A stretch of DNA of 64,000 nucleotides, taken from assembly GCA_947474705.1 (NCBI GenBank), contig CANJJS010000009.1:23591-87590 (forward strand). Reading direction: 5' to 3'. Below are positions 17,650 through 27,407 of this stretch, piece after piece. How positions within the stretch are numbered: the first letter of the stretch is position 1; each line of letters starts with the position of its first letter. The notes below the pieces were generated by a model. The model had not been told where the DNA came from. It was given only the letters and a program-made list of their open reading frames with translations, and ran no database searches. The position numbers were made by a program, and so were the translations under genes. Source of the DNA: Acetobacteraceae bacterium (GTDB taxonomy: Bacteria > Pseudomonadota > Alphaproteobacteria > Acetobacterales > Acetobacteraceae).

Positions 17650-18645
17650 TCACCCCCGCGGAATCGGAAACGGCGCCGCGAAATGACACGCCGCGAGATG
17701 GCCCGGCGCCACCTCCTTCGGATCCGGCCGCTGCGTCCGGCAAATATCCCGCGCGATCGGACAGCGCGGATGGAAATGGCAGCCGGGCGGCACATTCGCC
17801 GGTCCCGGCACATCGCCGCCCAGAACGATCCGCGACCGCGATCTTTCCGGATCGGGAACCGGCGCGGCGGATAACAGCGCCTGCGTGTAAGGATGATGCG
17901 GCGCGCCAAACAACGTCGCGGTCTCCGCGACCTCCACCAAACGCCCCAGATACATCACCGCGACCCGGTGCGCGATATGCCGGACCACCGCCAGATCGTG
18001 CGATATGAACACATACGACAGCCCGAAACGTTCCTGCAGGTCCTGCATCAAATTGACGACCTGCGCCTGGATCGAGACATCCAATGCCGAAACCGGCTCA
18101 TCCGCGACGATCAGCTTCGGCCGCACCGACAAGGCGCGCGCGATGGCGACGCGCTGGCGCTGACCGCCAGAGAACTCGAACGGGTAACGCCGTAAATGGA
18201 TCGCGTCCAGACCGACCAGCCGGAGCAGCTCCACCACCCGGTCCCGCCGCGCCTCGCGCGAAAGTCCGGGTTCGTGCACGTCCAACGGCTCGGCGATAAT
18301 ATCCTCGACCCGGTTGCGCGGGCTGAGCGACGCGTAAGGGTCCTGGAAGACAATTTGGATGGCCTCGCGGTGCCGCCGCAGCGCGCGGGCCCCAAGCTGA
18401 GTCAGATCCACGCCGTCGAACAACACCGTGCCCGCGGTCGGCTCGGTCAGCCGAAGGATCATCCGGCCCGTCGTCGACTTGCCGCAGCCGGATTCGCCGA
18501 CGATCGCCAAGGTCTCGCCCGCCGCGACGTCGAAGGACACATCGTCGACCGCCTTCACCTGACCGACGGTCCGGGCATTGAGAAACCCGCCGGAGACCGG
18601 AAAATGCTTGCTCAGGCCTTGAACCGACAGCAGCGGCGCGGTCAT
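17650..18645 (-). CDS. Peptide-type ABC transporter ATPase (DppF/OppF-like)
   Basis: A 331-residue ATPase, last gene of a five-gene operon. Walker A is GESGCGKST, the signature motif [15 protein letters not shown], Walker [13 protein letters not shown]. The C-terminal oligopeptide-transporter extension is present, with cysteines in [10 protein letters not shown] and the later C-R and C-H residues that ligate an iron-sulfur cluster or fold the tail in this family. Its ATG overlaps the stop of the preceding ATPase gene (ATGA), so I start at 18,645 rather than further upstream. Confidence 0.93.
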   Translation of the reverse strand: MTAPLLSVQGLSKHFPVSGGFLNARTVGQVKAVDDVSFDVAAGETLAIVGESGCGKSTTGRMILRLTEPTAGTVLFDGVDLTQLGARALRRHREAIQIVFQDPYASLSPRNRVEDIIAEPLDVHEPGLSREARRDRVVELLRLVGLDAIHLRRYPFEFSGGQRQRVAIARALSVRPKLIVADEPVSALDVSIQAQVVNLMQDLQERFGLSYVFISHDLAVVRHIAHRVAVMYLGRLVEVAETATLFGAPHHPYTQALLSAAPVPDPERSRSRIVLGGDVPGPANVPPGCHFHPRCPIARDICRTQRPDPKEVAPGHLAACHFAAPFPIPRG

Positions 18646-19607
18646 GGCGTCACCGCCCAGCACGCGGCGAGCGCGGCATACCCCGTCGCCACGATCGGCG
18701 GTTCCTCCGCCCGGCATTGGTCCGTCGCCAAGGCGCACCGCGGATTGAACCGGCACCCCGCGGGCATGGCGAGCGGCGGCGGCACGGTACCCTCAATCGT
18801 GCGCAGCCGGTGCTCCCTGGTTTCCAGCGACGGCACCGACCGTAACAATCCTTGCGTGTAAGGATGTTTCGGACTCGCGAACAGGGTTTTCACCGGCGCG
18901 TGCTCGACGATTTTCCCCGCGTACATGACCGCGACCTCATCGACCAGATCGGCGATCACGCCCAGATCGTGCGTGATCAAAATGACCGCCAGTCCGAGTT
19001 CCTCGCGCAGTTTGCGTAACAAATCGAGGATTTGCGCCTGGATCGTCACATCCAGCGCGGTCGTGGGCTCGTCGGCGATCAACAACTTCGGATCGCAGGC
19101 CAACGCCATGGCGATCACGACGCGCTGGCGCATACCTCCCGAAAGCTGATGCGGATAGGCCGCCGCGATCCGATCCGGATCGGGAATGTTCACCAGACGC
19201 AACATGTCCACCGCGCGGGCCCATGCCGCCTGCCGGGAATCGCGCCGGTGCAGCCGCGCCGCCTCGGCGATTTGTTCCCCCACCGTGAAGACCGGGTTCA
19301 GGCTCGTCTGCGGGTCCTGATAAATCATCGCCATGGCCCCGCCGCGAATTTCGGCGAGCCGCGCGCTGTCCATCGCCAGCAGGTTCTCGTCCTGAAACCG
19401 GATCGATCCGCCGGCGATCCGGGCCGGCGGCACCGGCAACAGCCGCATCAGCGACAGCGCGGTCATGGTCTTCCCGCAGCCGGACTCGCCGACAATGCCC
19501 AACGCCCGGCCGGCCTCGAGGCGAAACGAAATCCCATCGACGGCCTTCACGACGCCCCGGCCCGTCGCGAGATGAACGCGGAGATCTTCGACTTCCAGCA
19601 GGCTCAT
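18642..19607 (-). CDS. Peptide-type ABC transporter ATPase (DppD/OppD-like)
   Basis: A 321-residue ATPase. Walker A is [10 protein letters not shown], the signature motif [15 protein letters not shown], Walker [13 protein letters not shown], and the H-loop [14 protein letters not shown]. The C-terminal domain ([14 protein letters not shown]) is that of OppD/DppD proteins. It energises the transporter together with the DppF-like partner. The ATG at 19,607 overlaps the TGA of the upstream permease by four bases, and its own stop overlaps the next ATG, a typical tightly coupled arrangement. Confidence 0.93.
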   Translation of the reverse strand: MSLLEVEDLRVHLATGRGVVKAVDGISFRLEAGRALGIVGESGCGKTMTALSLMRLLPVPPARIAGGSIRFQDENLLAMDSARLAEIRGGAMAMIYQDPQTSLNPVFTVGEQIAEAARLHRRDSRQAAWARAVDMLRLVNIPDPDRIAAAYPHQLSGGMRQRVVIAMALACDPKLLIADEPTTALDVTIQAQILDLLRKLREELGLAVILITHDLGVIADLVDEVAVMYAGKIVEHAPVKTLFASPKHPYTQGLLRSVPSLETREHRLRTIEGTVPPPLAMPAGCRFNPRCALATDQCRAEEPPIVATGYAALAACWAVTP

Positions 19608-20443
19608 GTGTCGATCTCTGGGTCGAGCATATCGCGCAGCGCGTCGCCGACCATGTTGAAGGCCAGGACGGCGATCGTGATCGCCGCCCCCGCGCAGGCG
19701 GCCGGCCAGGGCGCGCCGACCAGATCCGACATGCCGTCGCGGATCATGTTCCCCCAGGACGGCGCCGGCGGCTGCGCGCCCAGCCCCAGAAACGACAAAG
19801 CGGCTTCCAGGCGAATCGCGGTGGCGATCCATAACGTCAACGCGACGATCAACGACCCGCCGATATTCGGCAGAACATGACGCAGCATGATGGAGGCGGA
19901 GCCTCGCCCGGCGGCGATGGAGGCGTCGATGAAGGGTTCGCGTTTGACCACCTGCGTCGCCGACCGCGAGAGCCGGACAAAGCGCGGAAACAGCGCGATG
20001 GCGATGGCGATCACCGCGCTTTGAAACGACGGCCCCAGCGCCGCCGCGATCATCACGCCCAGCAGCAACGTCGGAAACGACATCAACAAATCCGACGACC
20101 GCGAGATCGTCCGGTCGGTCCAGCCGCCGAAATACCCGGCCACCATGCCGCACCAGATCCCCGCGAACGCCGCGATCGTGGGGGCGACGATGCCGATCGA
20201 CAACGACACCCGCGCGCCCGCCAGCACCCGGGAAAACACGTCCCGTCCGAAGGAATCCGTCCCCAGCCAGTGCTCGGCCGAGGGCCCCTGTCCGGCACTA
20301 AGAAAACTCTGATCCAGCGGGTCCTGTGGGACGATCCAGGGCGCGACGATGGCGAGCACGATCAGCGCCAGGCTGATCGTCATGCCGGCGGCGGCGACTT
20401 TATTGCCGCCGATATAGGCGCGTACGGAGACCTGGTCCGTCAT
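19604..20443 (-). CDS. Peptide-type ABC transporter permease (DppC/OppC-like)
   Basis: A 279-residue inner-membrane subunit with an N-terminal membrane segment ([18 protein letters not shown]), the OppC_N-type signature [24 protein letters not shown] split around residue 58-80, and five further segments. The EAA loop that contacts the ATPase reads [22 protein letters not shown]. It overlaps the preceding permease gene by four bases. Confidence 0.93.
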   Translation of the reverse strand: MTDQVSVRAYIGGNKVAAAGMTISLALIVLAIVAPWIVPQDPLDQSFLSAGQGPSAEHWLGTDSFGRDVFSRVLAGARVSLSIGIVAPTIAAFAGIWCGMVAGYFGGWTDRTISRSSDLLMSFPTLLLGVMIAAALGPSFQSAVIAIAIALFPRFVRLSRSATQVVKREPFIDASIAAGRGSASIMLRHVLPNIGGSLIVALTLWIATAIRLEAALSFLGLGAQPPAPSWGNMIRDGMSDLVGAPWPAACAGAAITIAVLAFNMVGDALRDMLDPEIDT

Positions 20444-21375
20444 CGCAGGGTGATCCTCGGGTCGATCGCGGCGCAGAGCAGGTCCGTCAGCAGATTGACC
20501 ACGACGACGAAGAAAGCGAACACGACCAGCCCCGCCTGGACCATGGTGTAATCGCGCGCCGAAATACCGCCGATCAGCAATTGGCCCAGACCTGGCCTCG
20601 AGAAAACCAGTTCGACCGTGATCGTGCCGGACAGGGTCGTCAGCAGATAAATCCCCATGCCCGTGGTCACCGGGATCAGCGCATTGCGCAACGCATGCTT
20701 AAAGATGACCCATCTCTCCGCCACGCCTTTGCCGCGGGCGGTGCGAACATAATCGCGGCGCAACACCTCCAGCATCGACGACCGAGTCAGCCGCATGATG
20801 AACGCCGCCATGACCAGGCCGAGTGTGATCGCCGGCAGCACCAGATGATGCATCCGGTCCCAGAATGTTTCGCCGCCGCCCAACATCGGAAACCAGTCCA
20901 GATGCAACGAAAACGCCAGCAGCAGCAGCACGCCAAGGTAAAAATCCGGCAGCGAAAACCCCAGCAGCGCGAAGATCCGCGCGATCCCGTCCGCCGCGCC
21001 GTCGCGTTTGGTCGCCGTCCACACCCCCAGCGGCACGCCCACGACCATCCCGAACAACAACGCCGCCGCCGCCAGTTCCATCGTGTAGGGCAACGACCGC
21101 GCCAGCAGCGCGTTGATCGGCGTGCCGTTGACCATCGACTGCCCGAAATCGCCCATGACCGCCTGGCTCAGAAACGCGAGATATTGCCGCCACATCGGCT
21201 GATCCAGGCCGAGCTTATGACGGAATGTCTCGATCGCCGCCGGCGTCGCGAATTCCCCAAGCGCCGCCACCGCCGGATCGCCAGGCAGCACGCGCAACGC
21301 CAGAAACACCAGCGTCAGCACGAGCAAAACCGTGGGCACGACCTCCAGCAGTCTGCGGGCGATATAGGCGATCAT
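20440..21375 (-). CDS. Peptide-type ABC transporter permease (DppB/OppB-like)
   Basis: A 311-residue permease. The N-terminus MIAYIARRLLEVVPTVLLVLTLVF is characteristic of the DppB branch, followed by a periplasmic segment (LGLDQPMWRQYLAFL) and the binding-protein-dependent transport domain (about 95-300) with the contact loop YVRTARGKGVAERWVIFKHALRNALIPV. It lies 7 bases downstream of the binding-protein gene. Confidence 0.93.
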   Translation of the reverse strand: MIAYIARRLLEVVPTVLLVLTLVFLALRVLPGDPAVAALGEFATPAAIETFRHKLGLDQPMWRQYLAFLSQAVMGDFGQSMVNGTPINALLARSLPYTMELAAAALLFGMVVGVPLGVWTATKRDGAADGIARIFALLGFSLPDFYLGVLLLLAFSLHLDWFPMLGGGETFWDRMHHLVLPAITLGLVMAAFIMRLTRSSMLEVLRRDYVRTARGKGVAERWVIFKHALRNALIPVTTGMGIYLLTTLSGTITVELVFSRPGLGQLLIGGISARDYTMVQAGLVVFAFFVVVVNLLTDLLCAAIDPRITLR

Positions 21376-21382
21376 GGCGCGG

Positions 21383-22966
21383 TCAACGCTTGCTGCTGGC
21401 CTTGGCCAGAGTGAAAGTGCCCATATACGCCTTCACCGGAAACCCGATCTCCATCGTTTTGCCGTTATGGAACCACGCCGAGGCCGGGCTCGGCAGCGGA
21501 ATGGCGGGCACCTGGCTCAGGATGTTCAACTGCACCTGCTTCAACAGCGCCAGCCGTTTCGCGTCGTCCGTCTCCTGGTTCGCCTGATCCATCAACGCAT
21601 CGGAATTTCCCGCGATATCTCCGTAATGGCTGAAATTCATGTTCCGCGTCGGCTTCGAGACAATCGCCGCCGAGTTATAAAACGCGTTCAACACCGCCTG
21701 CGCCAACGGCGGCTGGCCCGAGCCGTAAACCGTCAACGAATTGAGATCCTTGCGAATATCGGCGTGGTAGCTGGTGTGATCCACGACCCGGATATTCACC
21801 TGAATCCCGATTTTCCGTAACTGCTCCTGCACGATCAGCAGATGGGTCTTATACTCCTCGCGCTCCGTGATGAACGCGTCGATCGAAAACCCGTTGGGGA
21901 ATCCCGCCTCCGCCAGCAGCTTCTTGCTCAACTCGGGATTGAAGTGAAAGGGCCAATCCGCCGGCAGATCCTCCTTGACCACGCCGCCATAGGCCTTCTG
22001 CGGCGCGACGCCGTACATCGGCTCCACGAAATCCCCGAACGCGGCCTGCCATATCCGCTGGTCGATCCCATGCGCGATCGCCTTGCGCACCCGCAAATCG
22101 TCCAGCGGCTTGCGCGTCATGTTCAAATGCAACGCCCAAACCGAGCCAGGCCGCCCGAAATCCTCCACCACATGCGGCATCTGCTTGCGCAGACTGGCGA
22201 GCCACCCCGGCACCGTCGCGCCCTCGATCATATCGACGTCGCCCTTGACGAACCCCAGCGTGCGCGCGGCGGTTTCCGGCAAAAACAGAACCTCCAGCAC
22301 ATCCACCTTCGGCTTGCCGCCCCAGTACCCCTCATGCGCGCGAGTCACGACTTTCTGCTTCGGTTCGTACCCAGTCACCGCGAAAGGACCGCTGCCCACG
22401 GGATTGTGACGATATTTGTCGCCCAGCTCCAACACCGCCTTCTTGCATTGAATATACCCGCCGAACCGAGGCATCAGGGCGAAGGCATGAAAAAACGGGT
22501 TCGGCGTGTTCAAATGAATGACCACGGTGTAACGATCCGGCGTGTCCACATGGTCGATCTGACGGAAATTCGACGAATAGGCCGTGCCCGTCGCCGGATC
22601 CTTCATCCGCGCCAAGGTGAACGCGACATCCTCCGACGTCACCTCGCCATACCCGCGATGCCACTGCACACCCTTCCTCAACCAAAAGGTGAAGGTCCGC
22701 GCATCCGGCGACATCTCCCACCGCTCGGCGATCTCGCCCTGCAACTGGTCCAGCTTCAGATCGGACGTCCCATCGCGCGGACTGACCAGCGTGCTGAACA
22801 CCTGACGGATCGGAAACTCGTCGCCATTGCCGATGCCAAACGCCGGGTCCATCGCGCCCAGATCGCGCTGCGACACGCCAACACGGATCGTCGTCTGCGC
22901 CGAAGCCGCTGTACTCGCGCCAAGCAACGCCGCGCACAAAATGCGTGTCAGGTGTTTCATCGCCAT
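21383..22966 (-). CDS. Substrate-binding protein of the peptide-type ABC transporter (family 5)
   Basis: A 527-residue periplasmic protein with a signal peptide ([22 protein letters not shown]) and the family 5 body ([57 protein letters not shown]). First gene of the operon that also encodes two permeases and two ATPases, so the whole importer is present in order. Substrates of this class include dipeptides, glutathione, opines and nickel chelates; the sequence does not say which. GGAGG lies 8 bases before the ATG at 22,966. It is divergent from rph, sharing a 125-base upstream region. Confidence 0.92.
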   Translation of the reverse strand: MAMKHLTRILCAALLGASTAASAQTTIRVGVSQRDLGAMDPAFGIGNGDEFPIRQVFSTLVSPRDGTSDLKLDQLQGEIAERWEMSPDARTFTFWLRKGVQWHRGYGEVTSEDVAFTLARMKDPATGTAYSSNFRQIDHVDTPDRYTVVIHLNTPNPFFHAFALMPRFGGYIQCKKAVLELGDKYRHNPVGSGPFAVTGYEPKQKVVTRAHEGYWGGKPKVDVLEVLFLPETAARTLGFVKGDVDMIEGATVPGWLASLRKQMPHVVEDFGRPGSVWALHLNMTRKPLDDLRVRKAIAHGIDQRIWQAAFGDFVEPMYGVAPQKAYGGVVKEDLPADWPFHFNPELSKKLLAEAGFPNGFSIDAFITEREEYKTHLLIVQEQLRKIGIQVNIRVVDHTSYHADIRKDLNSLTVYGSGQPPLAQAVLNAFYNSAAIVSKPTRNMNFSHYGDIAGNSDALMDQANQETDDAKRLALLKQVQLNILSQVPAIPLPSPASAWFHNGKTMEIGFPVKAYMGTFTLAKASSKR

Positions 22967-23091
22967 CCCCCGGTTCCTCCCAGTGCCCAGACCCTAATTC
23001 GCCCCCCGGAAATACACCAGCGCCCCCACCTTCGCCGCCAGCCCACATGCTGGTAAGAGCCAGGCCTGAAAACGTACAAGGACCAACCGAC

Positions 23092-23808
23092 ATGCGCCCA
23101 TCCGGCCGCGCCGACGACGCGTTGCGCGAATTTTCGATGACAACGGGCTTCTCCCACCACGCCGAAGGCTCCTGCCTGATCCGCATGGGCGGGACAGAGG
23201 TCCTGTGCGCCGCCTCCGTCGAAAGCCGGATTCCCCCCTTCCTCCGTAACACCGGCCTTGGCTGGGTCACCGCCGAATACGGCATGCTGCCCCGCGCCAC
23301 CCACACGCGCGGCGATCGCGAGGCCGCCCGCGGCAAACAATCCGGCCGCACGCAGGAAATCCAACGCCTGATCGGACGCTCGCTCCGCGCCGTCGTGGAC
23401 CGCGCGGCCATGGGCGAAATGTCGATCACCGTCGATTGCGACGTCCTTAACGCCGACGGCGGCACAAGATGCGCCTCGATCACCGGCGCCTGGGTTGCCC
23501 TCTCTTTGGCCTTCCGCCACCTGATTAAAATGAACGTGCTGAAGACCATGCCCCTGATCGGCCAGGTCGCCGCCATCTCCTGCGGTATCGTCGGCGGCAA
23601 ACCCGTCCTCGACCTCAATTACGACGAGGACTCGGGCGCCGAAGCCGACGCCAACTTCGTTCTGACCGGGACCGGCGGCCTCGTGGAAATCCAGGCCACC
23701 GCCGAAAAGACCGCCTTCTCCGAAGAAGAATTCATGCAACTGCTTCGCCTCGCCCGCACCGGCACCGCGGCGTTGTTCGAGGCGCAGCGCAAGGCCGTGG
23801 GGGACTGA
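23092..23808 (+). CDS. rph: Ribonuclease PH
   Basis: A 238-residue phosphorolytic exoribonuclease that trims tRNA 3' ends. The start [14 protein letters not shown] and the core segments [50 protein letters not shown] and [19 protein letters not shown] are diagnostic, and the length is standard. AAGGA precedes the ATG at 23,092. The stop overlaps the rdgB start (TGATG), a gene pair conserved in proteobacteria. Confidence 0.96.
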   Translation: MRPSGRADDALREFSMTTGFSHHAEGSCLIRMGGTEVLCAASVESRIPPFLRNTGLGWVTAEYGMLPRATHTRGDREAARGKQSGRTQEIQRLIGRSLRAVVDRAAMGEMSITVDCDVLNADGGTRCASITGAWVALSLAFRHLIKMNVLKTMPLIGQVAAISCGIVGGKPVLDLNYDEDSGAEADANFVLTGTGGLVEIQATAEKTAFSEEEFMQLLRLARTGTAALFEAQRKAVGD

Positions 23809-24407
23809 TGGGCCGCAAACTCCCGCCGGGCACCAAAATCGTCCTGGCCAGCCACAACAAAGGCAAGCTCCGGGAATTTTCGGACCTGCTGAGCCCGCAC
23901 GGCATCGAAATGGTGCCGGCGGGCGAGCTCGGCCTGCCGGAACCCGACGAAACCGCGCCCGATTTCGCCGGCAATGCCCGGATCAAGGCGCTGGCGGCGG
24001 CCCAGGCGAGCGGCATGCCCGCCTTTTCCGACGATTCCGGCTTCTGCGTGGCGGCGCTGGGCGGCGAACCCGGCGTGCTGTCCGCGCGTTGGGGCGGGCC
24101 CGAGAAAGATTTTTCCAAGGCCATGGCGCTGGTGAACGAACGCATGGGCGAGGCCACGGACCGGCGGGCCTGGTTCGTCGCGGCGCTGTGCCTCGCCTGG
24201 CCCGACGGGCATACGGAAACGTTCCAGGGGCGGGTCGATGGGACGGCGGTCTGGCCGCCCCGGGGCGGCAAGGGCTTCGGCTACGACCCCATGTTCGTGC
24301 CGCTGGGCGGAACGGAAACCTTCGGGGAGATGGATGCGGACGCGAAGCACGCGATCAGTCATCGGGCGCGGGCCTTCGCCCAGGTGCTGGCGGCTTGTTT
24401 CGCCTGA
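23808..24407 (+). CDS. rdgB: RdgB/HAM1-type non-canonical purine NTP pyrophosphatase
   Basis: A 199-residue nucleotide-pool sanitising enzyme that hydrolyses dITP, ITP and XTP. Family motifs are [11 protein letters not shown] (14-24), [33 protein letters not shown] and [10 protein letters not shown], with the terminal SHRARA segment. Translationally coupled to rph through the TGATG overlap. The gene usually found next in many relatives (hemW) is not present; a 400-base gap follows. Confidence 0.95.
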   Translation: MGRKLPPGTKIVLASHNKGKLREFSDLLSPHGIEMVPAGELGLPEPDETAPDFAGNARIKALAAAQASGMPAFSDDSGFCVAALGGEPGVLSARWGGPEKDFSKAMALVNERMGEATDRRAWFVAALCLAWPDGHTETFQGRVDGTAVWPPRGGKGFGYDPMFVPLGGTETFGEMDADAKHAISHRARAFAQVLAACFA

Positions 24408-24805
24408 TCCTTTGGGGGCTTGTTTTACCTGGCGGCCGGGTTCCGCCCGCCGGTCCCGGGTTTGCTGGGCTGGCGGCCCTTCCCCATGCGGGTCCCGCGG
24501 TGGCTGTACAACCGCGGAATGAAAGTTCGATGTCTGGCACGGGGGGGGCCGCTGGTCTGAGTTCACGGAACCCATGACAAGGCGGAAAGCGGTCCGCCAC
24601 CGCCCGATTTCGTGGCGCGAGAGGCCGCGTCGGGCCCGGATATCTGGTGTTTCAATCGCGAACGGGCCGATGACCCATTGCCGCGCGGGGCGGAGATCGC
24701 GGCGTTCGCGCGGTATGGCCTGTGTCTTTGCCCGCCGCGGCGAGACCCCGCCGGACCCGAACCGGGCACGAGGCGCGGCTCGGGTCCCGACGGACCCAGA
24801 AGGGG
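24408..24805. other. Intergenic region, no convincing gene
   Basis: About 400 GC-rich bases between convergent rdgB and the repeat-protein gene. Open frames of 60-110 codons exist on both strands but are compositional: they have no ribosome-binding site, no family motif and arginine/proline-rich translations. No T-tract terminator was found. A G-run of nine (24,541-24,549) may be a sequencing hazard. Confidence 0.5.
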
Positions 24806-25045
24806 TCAGCGTGCCGGCGGGAGTTCGACGCCGACAATGCGCGGCGCCACCGCGGAGGCGCCGTTCAGGTGGGCGCCGTTCATGGTCAGACCGTTGCGGG
24901 CATAAGCATTGAGGCTGAGACCATTGAGGCTGAGACCATTGATGCTGATACCATTGGAGTAAGCACTCGCCTCGGCGGGCGCGATGGCGCCGGAAATGGC
25001 GAGAAACGCGATGGCGGCGGCGGCGAGGGTGCGGGTCACGATCAT
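24806..25045 (-). CDS. Small secreted protein with 5-residue Asn-Gly repeats
   Basis: A 79-residue protein with a signal peptide (TLAAAAIAFLAISGAIAPAEASA) and a mature part built from consecutive pentads: NGISI, NGLSL, NGLSL, NAYAR, NGLTM, NGAHL, NGASA. The Asn-first, hydrophobic-rich 5-residue period resembles right-handed pentapeptide-repeat helices, though it is short (seven pentads) and the Gly differs from the classical A(D/N)LXX. At DNA level 15-bp units are repeated around 24,905-24,955. AGGAGAG lies 6 bases before the ATG at 25,045, so expression is well supported. Function unknown; it is divergent from a LysR regulator that may control it. Confidence 0.7.
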   Translation of the reverse strand: MIVTRTLAAAAIAFLAISGAIAPAEASAYSNGISINGLSLNGLSLNAYARNGLTMNGAHLNGASAVAPRIVGVELPPAR

Positions 25046-25136
25046 GGGGTTCTCTCCTGAATGGGGCCATTTGGTGTGTGCCGGCGTTGGCCCGTTCGCC
25101 GTTCGATGACGAGATGTTTGGCCTGACCCGCGCTCG

Positions 25137-25170
25137 CCGGACAGACGGTGAATCTGGACAGTCTGTCCGG
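25137..25170. promoter_or_regulatory. Perfect 10-bp inverted repeat, candidate operator of the LysR regulator
   Basis: CCGGACAGAC (25,137-25,146) and GTCTGTCCGG (25,161-25,170) are exact reverse complements separated by 14 bases. A nested palindrome GGACAG-T-CTGTCC (25,156-25,168) shares the right arm. It ends 11 bases before the LysR gene start and lies about 90 bases upstream of the divergent small secreted protein gene, the usual place for an autoregulated LysR site. Confidence 0.6.
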
Positions 25171-25181
25171 CCTGTCGAACA

Positions 25182-26078
25182 ATGGCGGCCATGAATCCTT
25201 TCGATGGCATGGAAACCTTCGCCCGCGTCGTGGAATGCGGCTCCTTCACCGCCGCCGCCGACCGGCTGCAAACCGCGAAATCCAGCGTCAGCGACAGTGT
25301 TCGCGCGCTGGAAGAGCGTTTGGGGGTCCGTTTGCTCGACCGGACCACGCGGCGGGTGCGGCCGACAGAGGCGGGCCTGACGTTTTACGCCCGTTGCCAG
25401 CGTCTGATTGGCGAGGCGGAGGCGGCGCGGTCGGAAGCCCAGGCGGCGCAGGGGGCGTTGAGCGGGACGTTGCGGATCGCGGCGCCGGAGGGGTTTGCCC
25501 GCCGCTATGTCGCCCCTGGGCTGGTCGGCTTCGTCAATACCTACCCGAACATCGACGTGGAACTGGTCGAGGGTGCGGGCGCGGTGCGGCTGGTGGAAGA
25601 TGGGATCGACCTTGCCATTCGCATCGCGCAGTCGCCGGACGAGTCGCTGATCGCGCGGCGGATCGCGACGTCTCAGGTGGTCGTGGTGGGCGCGCCGAGT
25701 TACCTGGCGGCGTTCGGGACACCCAGGGAACCGGAGGAATTACCAAGGCATCGGTGCATCGGGTTCTCTCCGCTGGCATGGCGCGATACCTGGCGGTTGG
25801 GCGACAGGGACATTCGGATCAAGCCGCGGCTTCTCACCAACAGCACGGAGTCGTTGCGCGCGGCGGCGTTGTCGGGTCTGGGGCTGGCGGCGTTGCCGGG
25901 GTGGATGGTGAACGACGCGGTGGCGACGGGCGCGCTGACGCGGGTGCTGGAGGATTTTCCAACACCGAAAGCCGGGATTTTCGCGGTTTATCCGACCAAC
26001 CGGCTGCTGACCCCGAAAATCCGGTTGTTCGTGGAGCATCTGGCGGCGGAGTTGCGGGCGCGCGGCCTGGCGGACTGA
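25182..26078 (+). CDS. LysR-family transcriptional regulator
   Basis: A 298-residue regulator. An N-terminal winged helix-turn-helix (FARVVECGSFTAAADRLQTAKSSVSDSVRALEERLGVRLLDRTTRRV, residues about 12-60) is followed by the effector-binding LysR_substrate domain (about 95-295). Two in-frame ATGs (25,182 and 25,191) are possible; neither has a clear Shine-Dalgarno. The branch with SLIARRIATSQVVVVGAPSYL is the common single-gene regulator type often controlling the divergent neighbour. Effector unknown. Confidence 0.88.
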   Translation: MAAMNPFDGMETFARVVECGSFTAAADRLQTAKSSVSDSVRALEERLGVRLLDRTTRRVRPTEAGLTFYARCQRLIGEAEAARSEAQAAQGALSGTLRIAAPEGFARRYVAPGLVGFVNTYPNIDVELVEGAGAVRLVEDGIDLAIRIAQSPDESLIARRIATSQVVVVGAPSYLAAFGTPREPEELPRHRCIGFSPLAWRDTWRLGDRDIRIKPRLLTNSTESLRAAALSGLGLAALPGWMVNDAVATGALTRVLEDFPTPKAGIFAVYPTNRLLTPKIRLFVEHLAAELRARGLAD

Positions 26079-26210
26079 TGCCGGCGCCGAGGTGGAGGCG
26101 CGTTCTTGCCCCGCGTCGTTTTTTGGCTCCCGCGCGGCGCGGAAGGCCCGGCCCTTGAACAAGGGCGGGCGGTGGCCGATCCTGGCGTGGACAAACAGGA
26201 ACGGACCCCC

Positions 26211-26729
26211 ATGCCCGACCCCACCAACGACTGGCCCAACGCCCTCTACGACCTGCTGCGCGCCAACAAAATCACCCAGTTCGCCTACGTCCCCGACGCC
26301 GGCCACAAAGTCCTGATCGACCGCTCCCTGGCCGATCCCGACGCGCACGCCATCCCCCTGACGACCGAGGAAGAAGGCGTCGCCCTCCTCGCCGGCGCCG
26401 ATCTGGGCGGCGCGCGCGGCGTGCTGCTGATGCAATCCTCCGGCGCCGGCAATTGCATCAATCTGCTGTCCCTGACCGTCGGCTGCCGCTTCCCGCTGCT
26501 GACCCTGATCTCCATGCGCGGCGAGTTCGGCGAAGGCAACGCCTGGCAATTCCCCATGGGCCAGGCGGTCGAACCCGTCCTGAAAGCCATGGGCCTGGTC
26601 GTGCTGACCTGCTCGGCGCCAGAGGACGTGATCCCCGTCGTCTCCAACGCCATCACCATGTCGTTCCAGGCCGGACAGGCCGTCGCCGTGCTGCTGAGCC
26701 AACGCCTGATCGGCGCCAAGAAGTTTTAA
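26211..26729 (+). CDS. TPP-dependent decarboxylase, alpha (PYR-domain) subunit; sulfopyruvate/phosphonopyruvate decarboxylase-like
   Basis: A 172-residue protein matching the N-terminal PYR domain of thiamine-diphosphate enzymes. The conserved glutamate that activates TPP is expected in TTEEEGVALLAGADLGG (near residue 50). It resembles ComD of sulfopyruvate decarboxylase and the first half of phosphonopyruvate decarboxylase. It pairs with the next gene, which supplies the PP domain. A hairpin (GCCC-G-GCCCTTG / CAAGGGC-GGGC, 26,146-26,170) lies between the LysR gene and this start. Neighbouring coenzyme M or phosphonate genes are absent, so the 2-oxoacid substrate is open. Confidence 0.8.
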   Translation: MPDPTNDWPNALYDLLRANKITQFAYVPDAGHKVLIDRSLADPDAHAIPLTTEEEGVALLAGADLGGARGVLLMQSSGAGNCINLLSLTVGCRFPLLTLISMRGEFGEGNAWQFPMGQAVEPVLKAMGLVVLTCSAPEDVIPVVSNAITMSFQAGQAVAVLLSQRLIGAKKF

Positions 26730-26746
26730 GCGGAGGACATCGCGCC

Positions 26747-27361
26747 ATGGCGAAACTGAACAAAATCCAAATGTCCAACCTGCCCGACGCGGTCCTGGAC
26801 CGCCGCCAGGCAGTGCCCGCGCTGATCGAGAACCCCGCGGACTTCCTGATCGTCGCGGGCCTCGCGGGCGCGGCCCAGGAAATCACCGCCCTGACCCTGG
26901 ATTCCCCCGGCGTCTTCGGACTCGGCGGCGCCATGGGCGCCGCGCCGATGATGGGACTCGGCCTGGCCCTGGCCCAAAAAGACCGCCGCGTGCTGGTGGT
27001 GACCGGCGACGGCGAACTGCTGATGAACGTCGGCGCGCTGGCGACGATCGCCCTGCAAAACCCACCCAATCTGACCGTGATCTGCGTCGATAACGGCCAT
27101 TACGGCGAGACCGGCAACCAGGACAGCCACACCGGCCTGGGCGTTCAACTCGACAAAATCGCCGCGGGCGCCGGCTTCCCCGTGGTAACCACCATCAACA
27201 CAGAGGAAGACCTGGCCGAAGGCCGCCGCCTGCTGCGCGAAGGCGGCGGACTGTCCTTCATTCTGCTGCGCGTGAAAGAAGGCCCGCCGAACCGGGTATC
27301 TCGAAATCTGGTCCCACACCAGGTGCGGGACCGGTTCCGGGCGGCGTTGCTGAAGTCTTAA
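26747..27361 (+). CDS. TPP-dependent decarboxylase, beta (PP-domain) subunit
   Basis: A 204-residue partner of the preceding gene. It carries the TPP and magnesium motif GDGELLMNVGALATIALQNPPN split at residue about 84-105 (GDG...N), followed by VICVDNGHYGETG. CGGAGGA lies 9 bases before the ATG at 26,747, 17 bases after the alpha stop. Together the two subunits form the split decarboxylase typical of ComDE. A strong hairpin terminator follows. Confidence 0.82.
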   Translation: MAKLNKIQMSNLPDAVLDRRQAVPALIENPADFLIVAGLAGAAQEITALTLDSPGVFGLGGAMGAAPMMGLGLALAQKDRRVLVVTGDGELLMNVGALATIALQNPPNLTVICVDNGHYGETGNQDSHTGLGVQLDKIAAGAGFPVVTTINTEEDLAEGRRLLREGGGLSFILLRVKEGPPNRVSRNLVPHQVRDRFRAALLKS

Positions 27362-27366
27362 AGGTG

Positions 27367-27407
27367 GCTGGCCCGGCGGCGCCCGCCGCCGGGCCAGCTT
27401 CTTATTT
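27367..27407 (+). terminator. Hairpin terminator between convergent genes
   Basis: Perfect 14-bp stem GCTGGCCCGGCGGC / GCCGCCGGGCCAGC around loop GCCC, followed by TTCTTATTT. It lies 5 bases after the stop of the decarboxylase beta gene and just beyond the stop of the convergent membrane-protein gene, so it may serve both directions. Confidence 0.85.

Noticed and set aside
21842..23056. Plus-strand open frame of 404 codons across the peptide-binding protein gene
   Set aside because: Arginine/histidine-rich translation typical of a shadow frame; the minus strand encodes a complete family 5 binding protein.
24612..24905. Plus-strand open frame of 97 codons in the gap after rdgB
   Set aside because: No ribosome-binding site, overlaps the convergent small secreted protein gene that has a strong one, and shows no recognisable domain.
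24900..24960. CRISPR-like or tandem DNA repeat
   Set aside because: The 15-base units are codons for the N-G pentads of a small secreted protein; there are no spacers.
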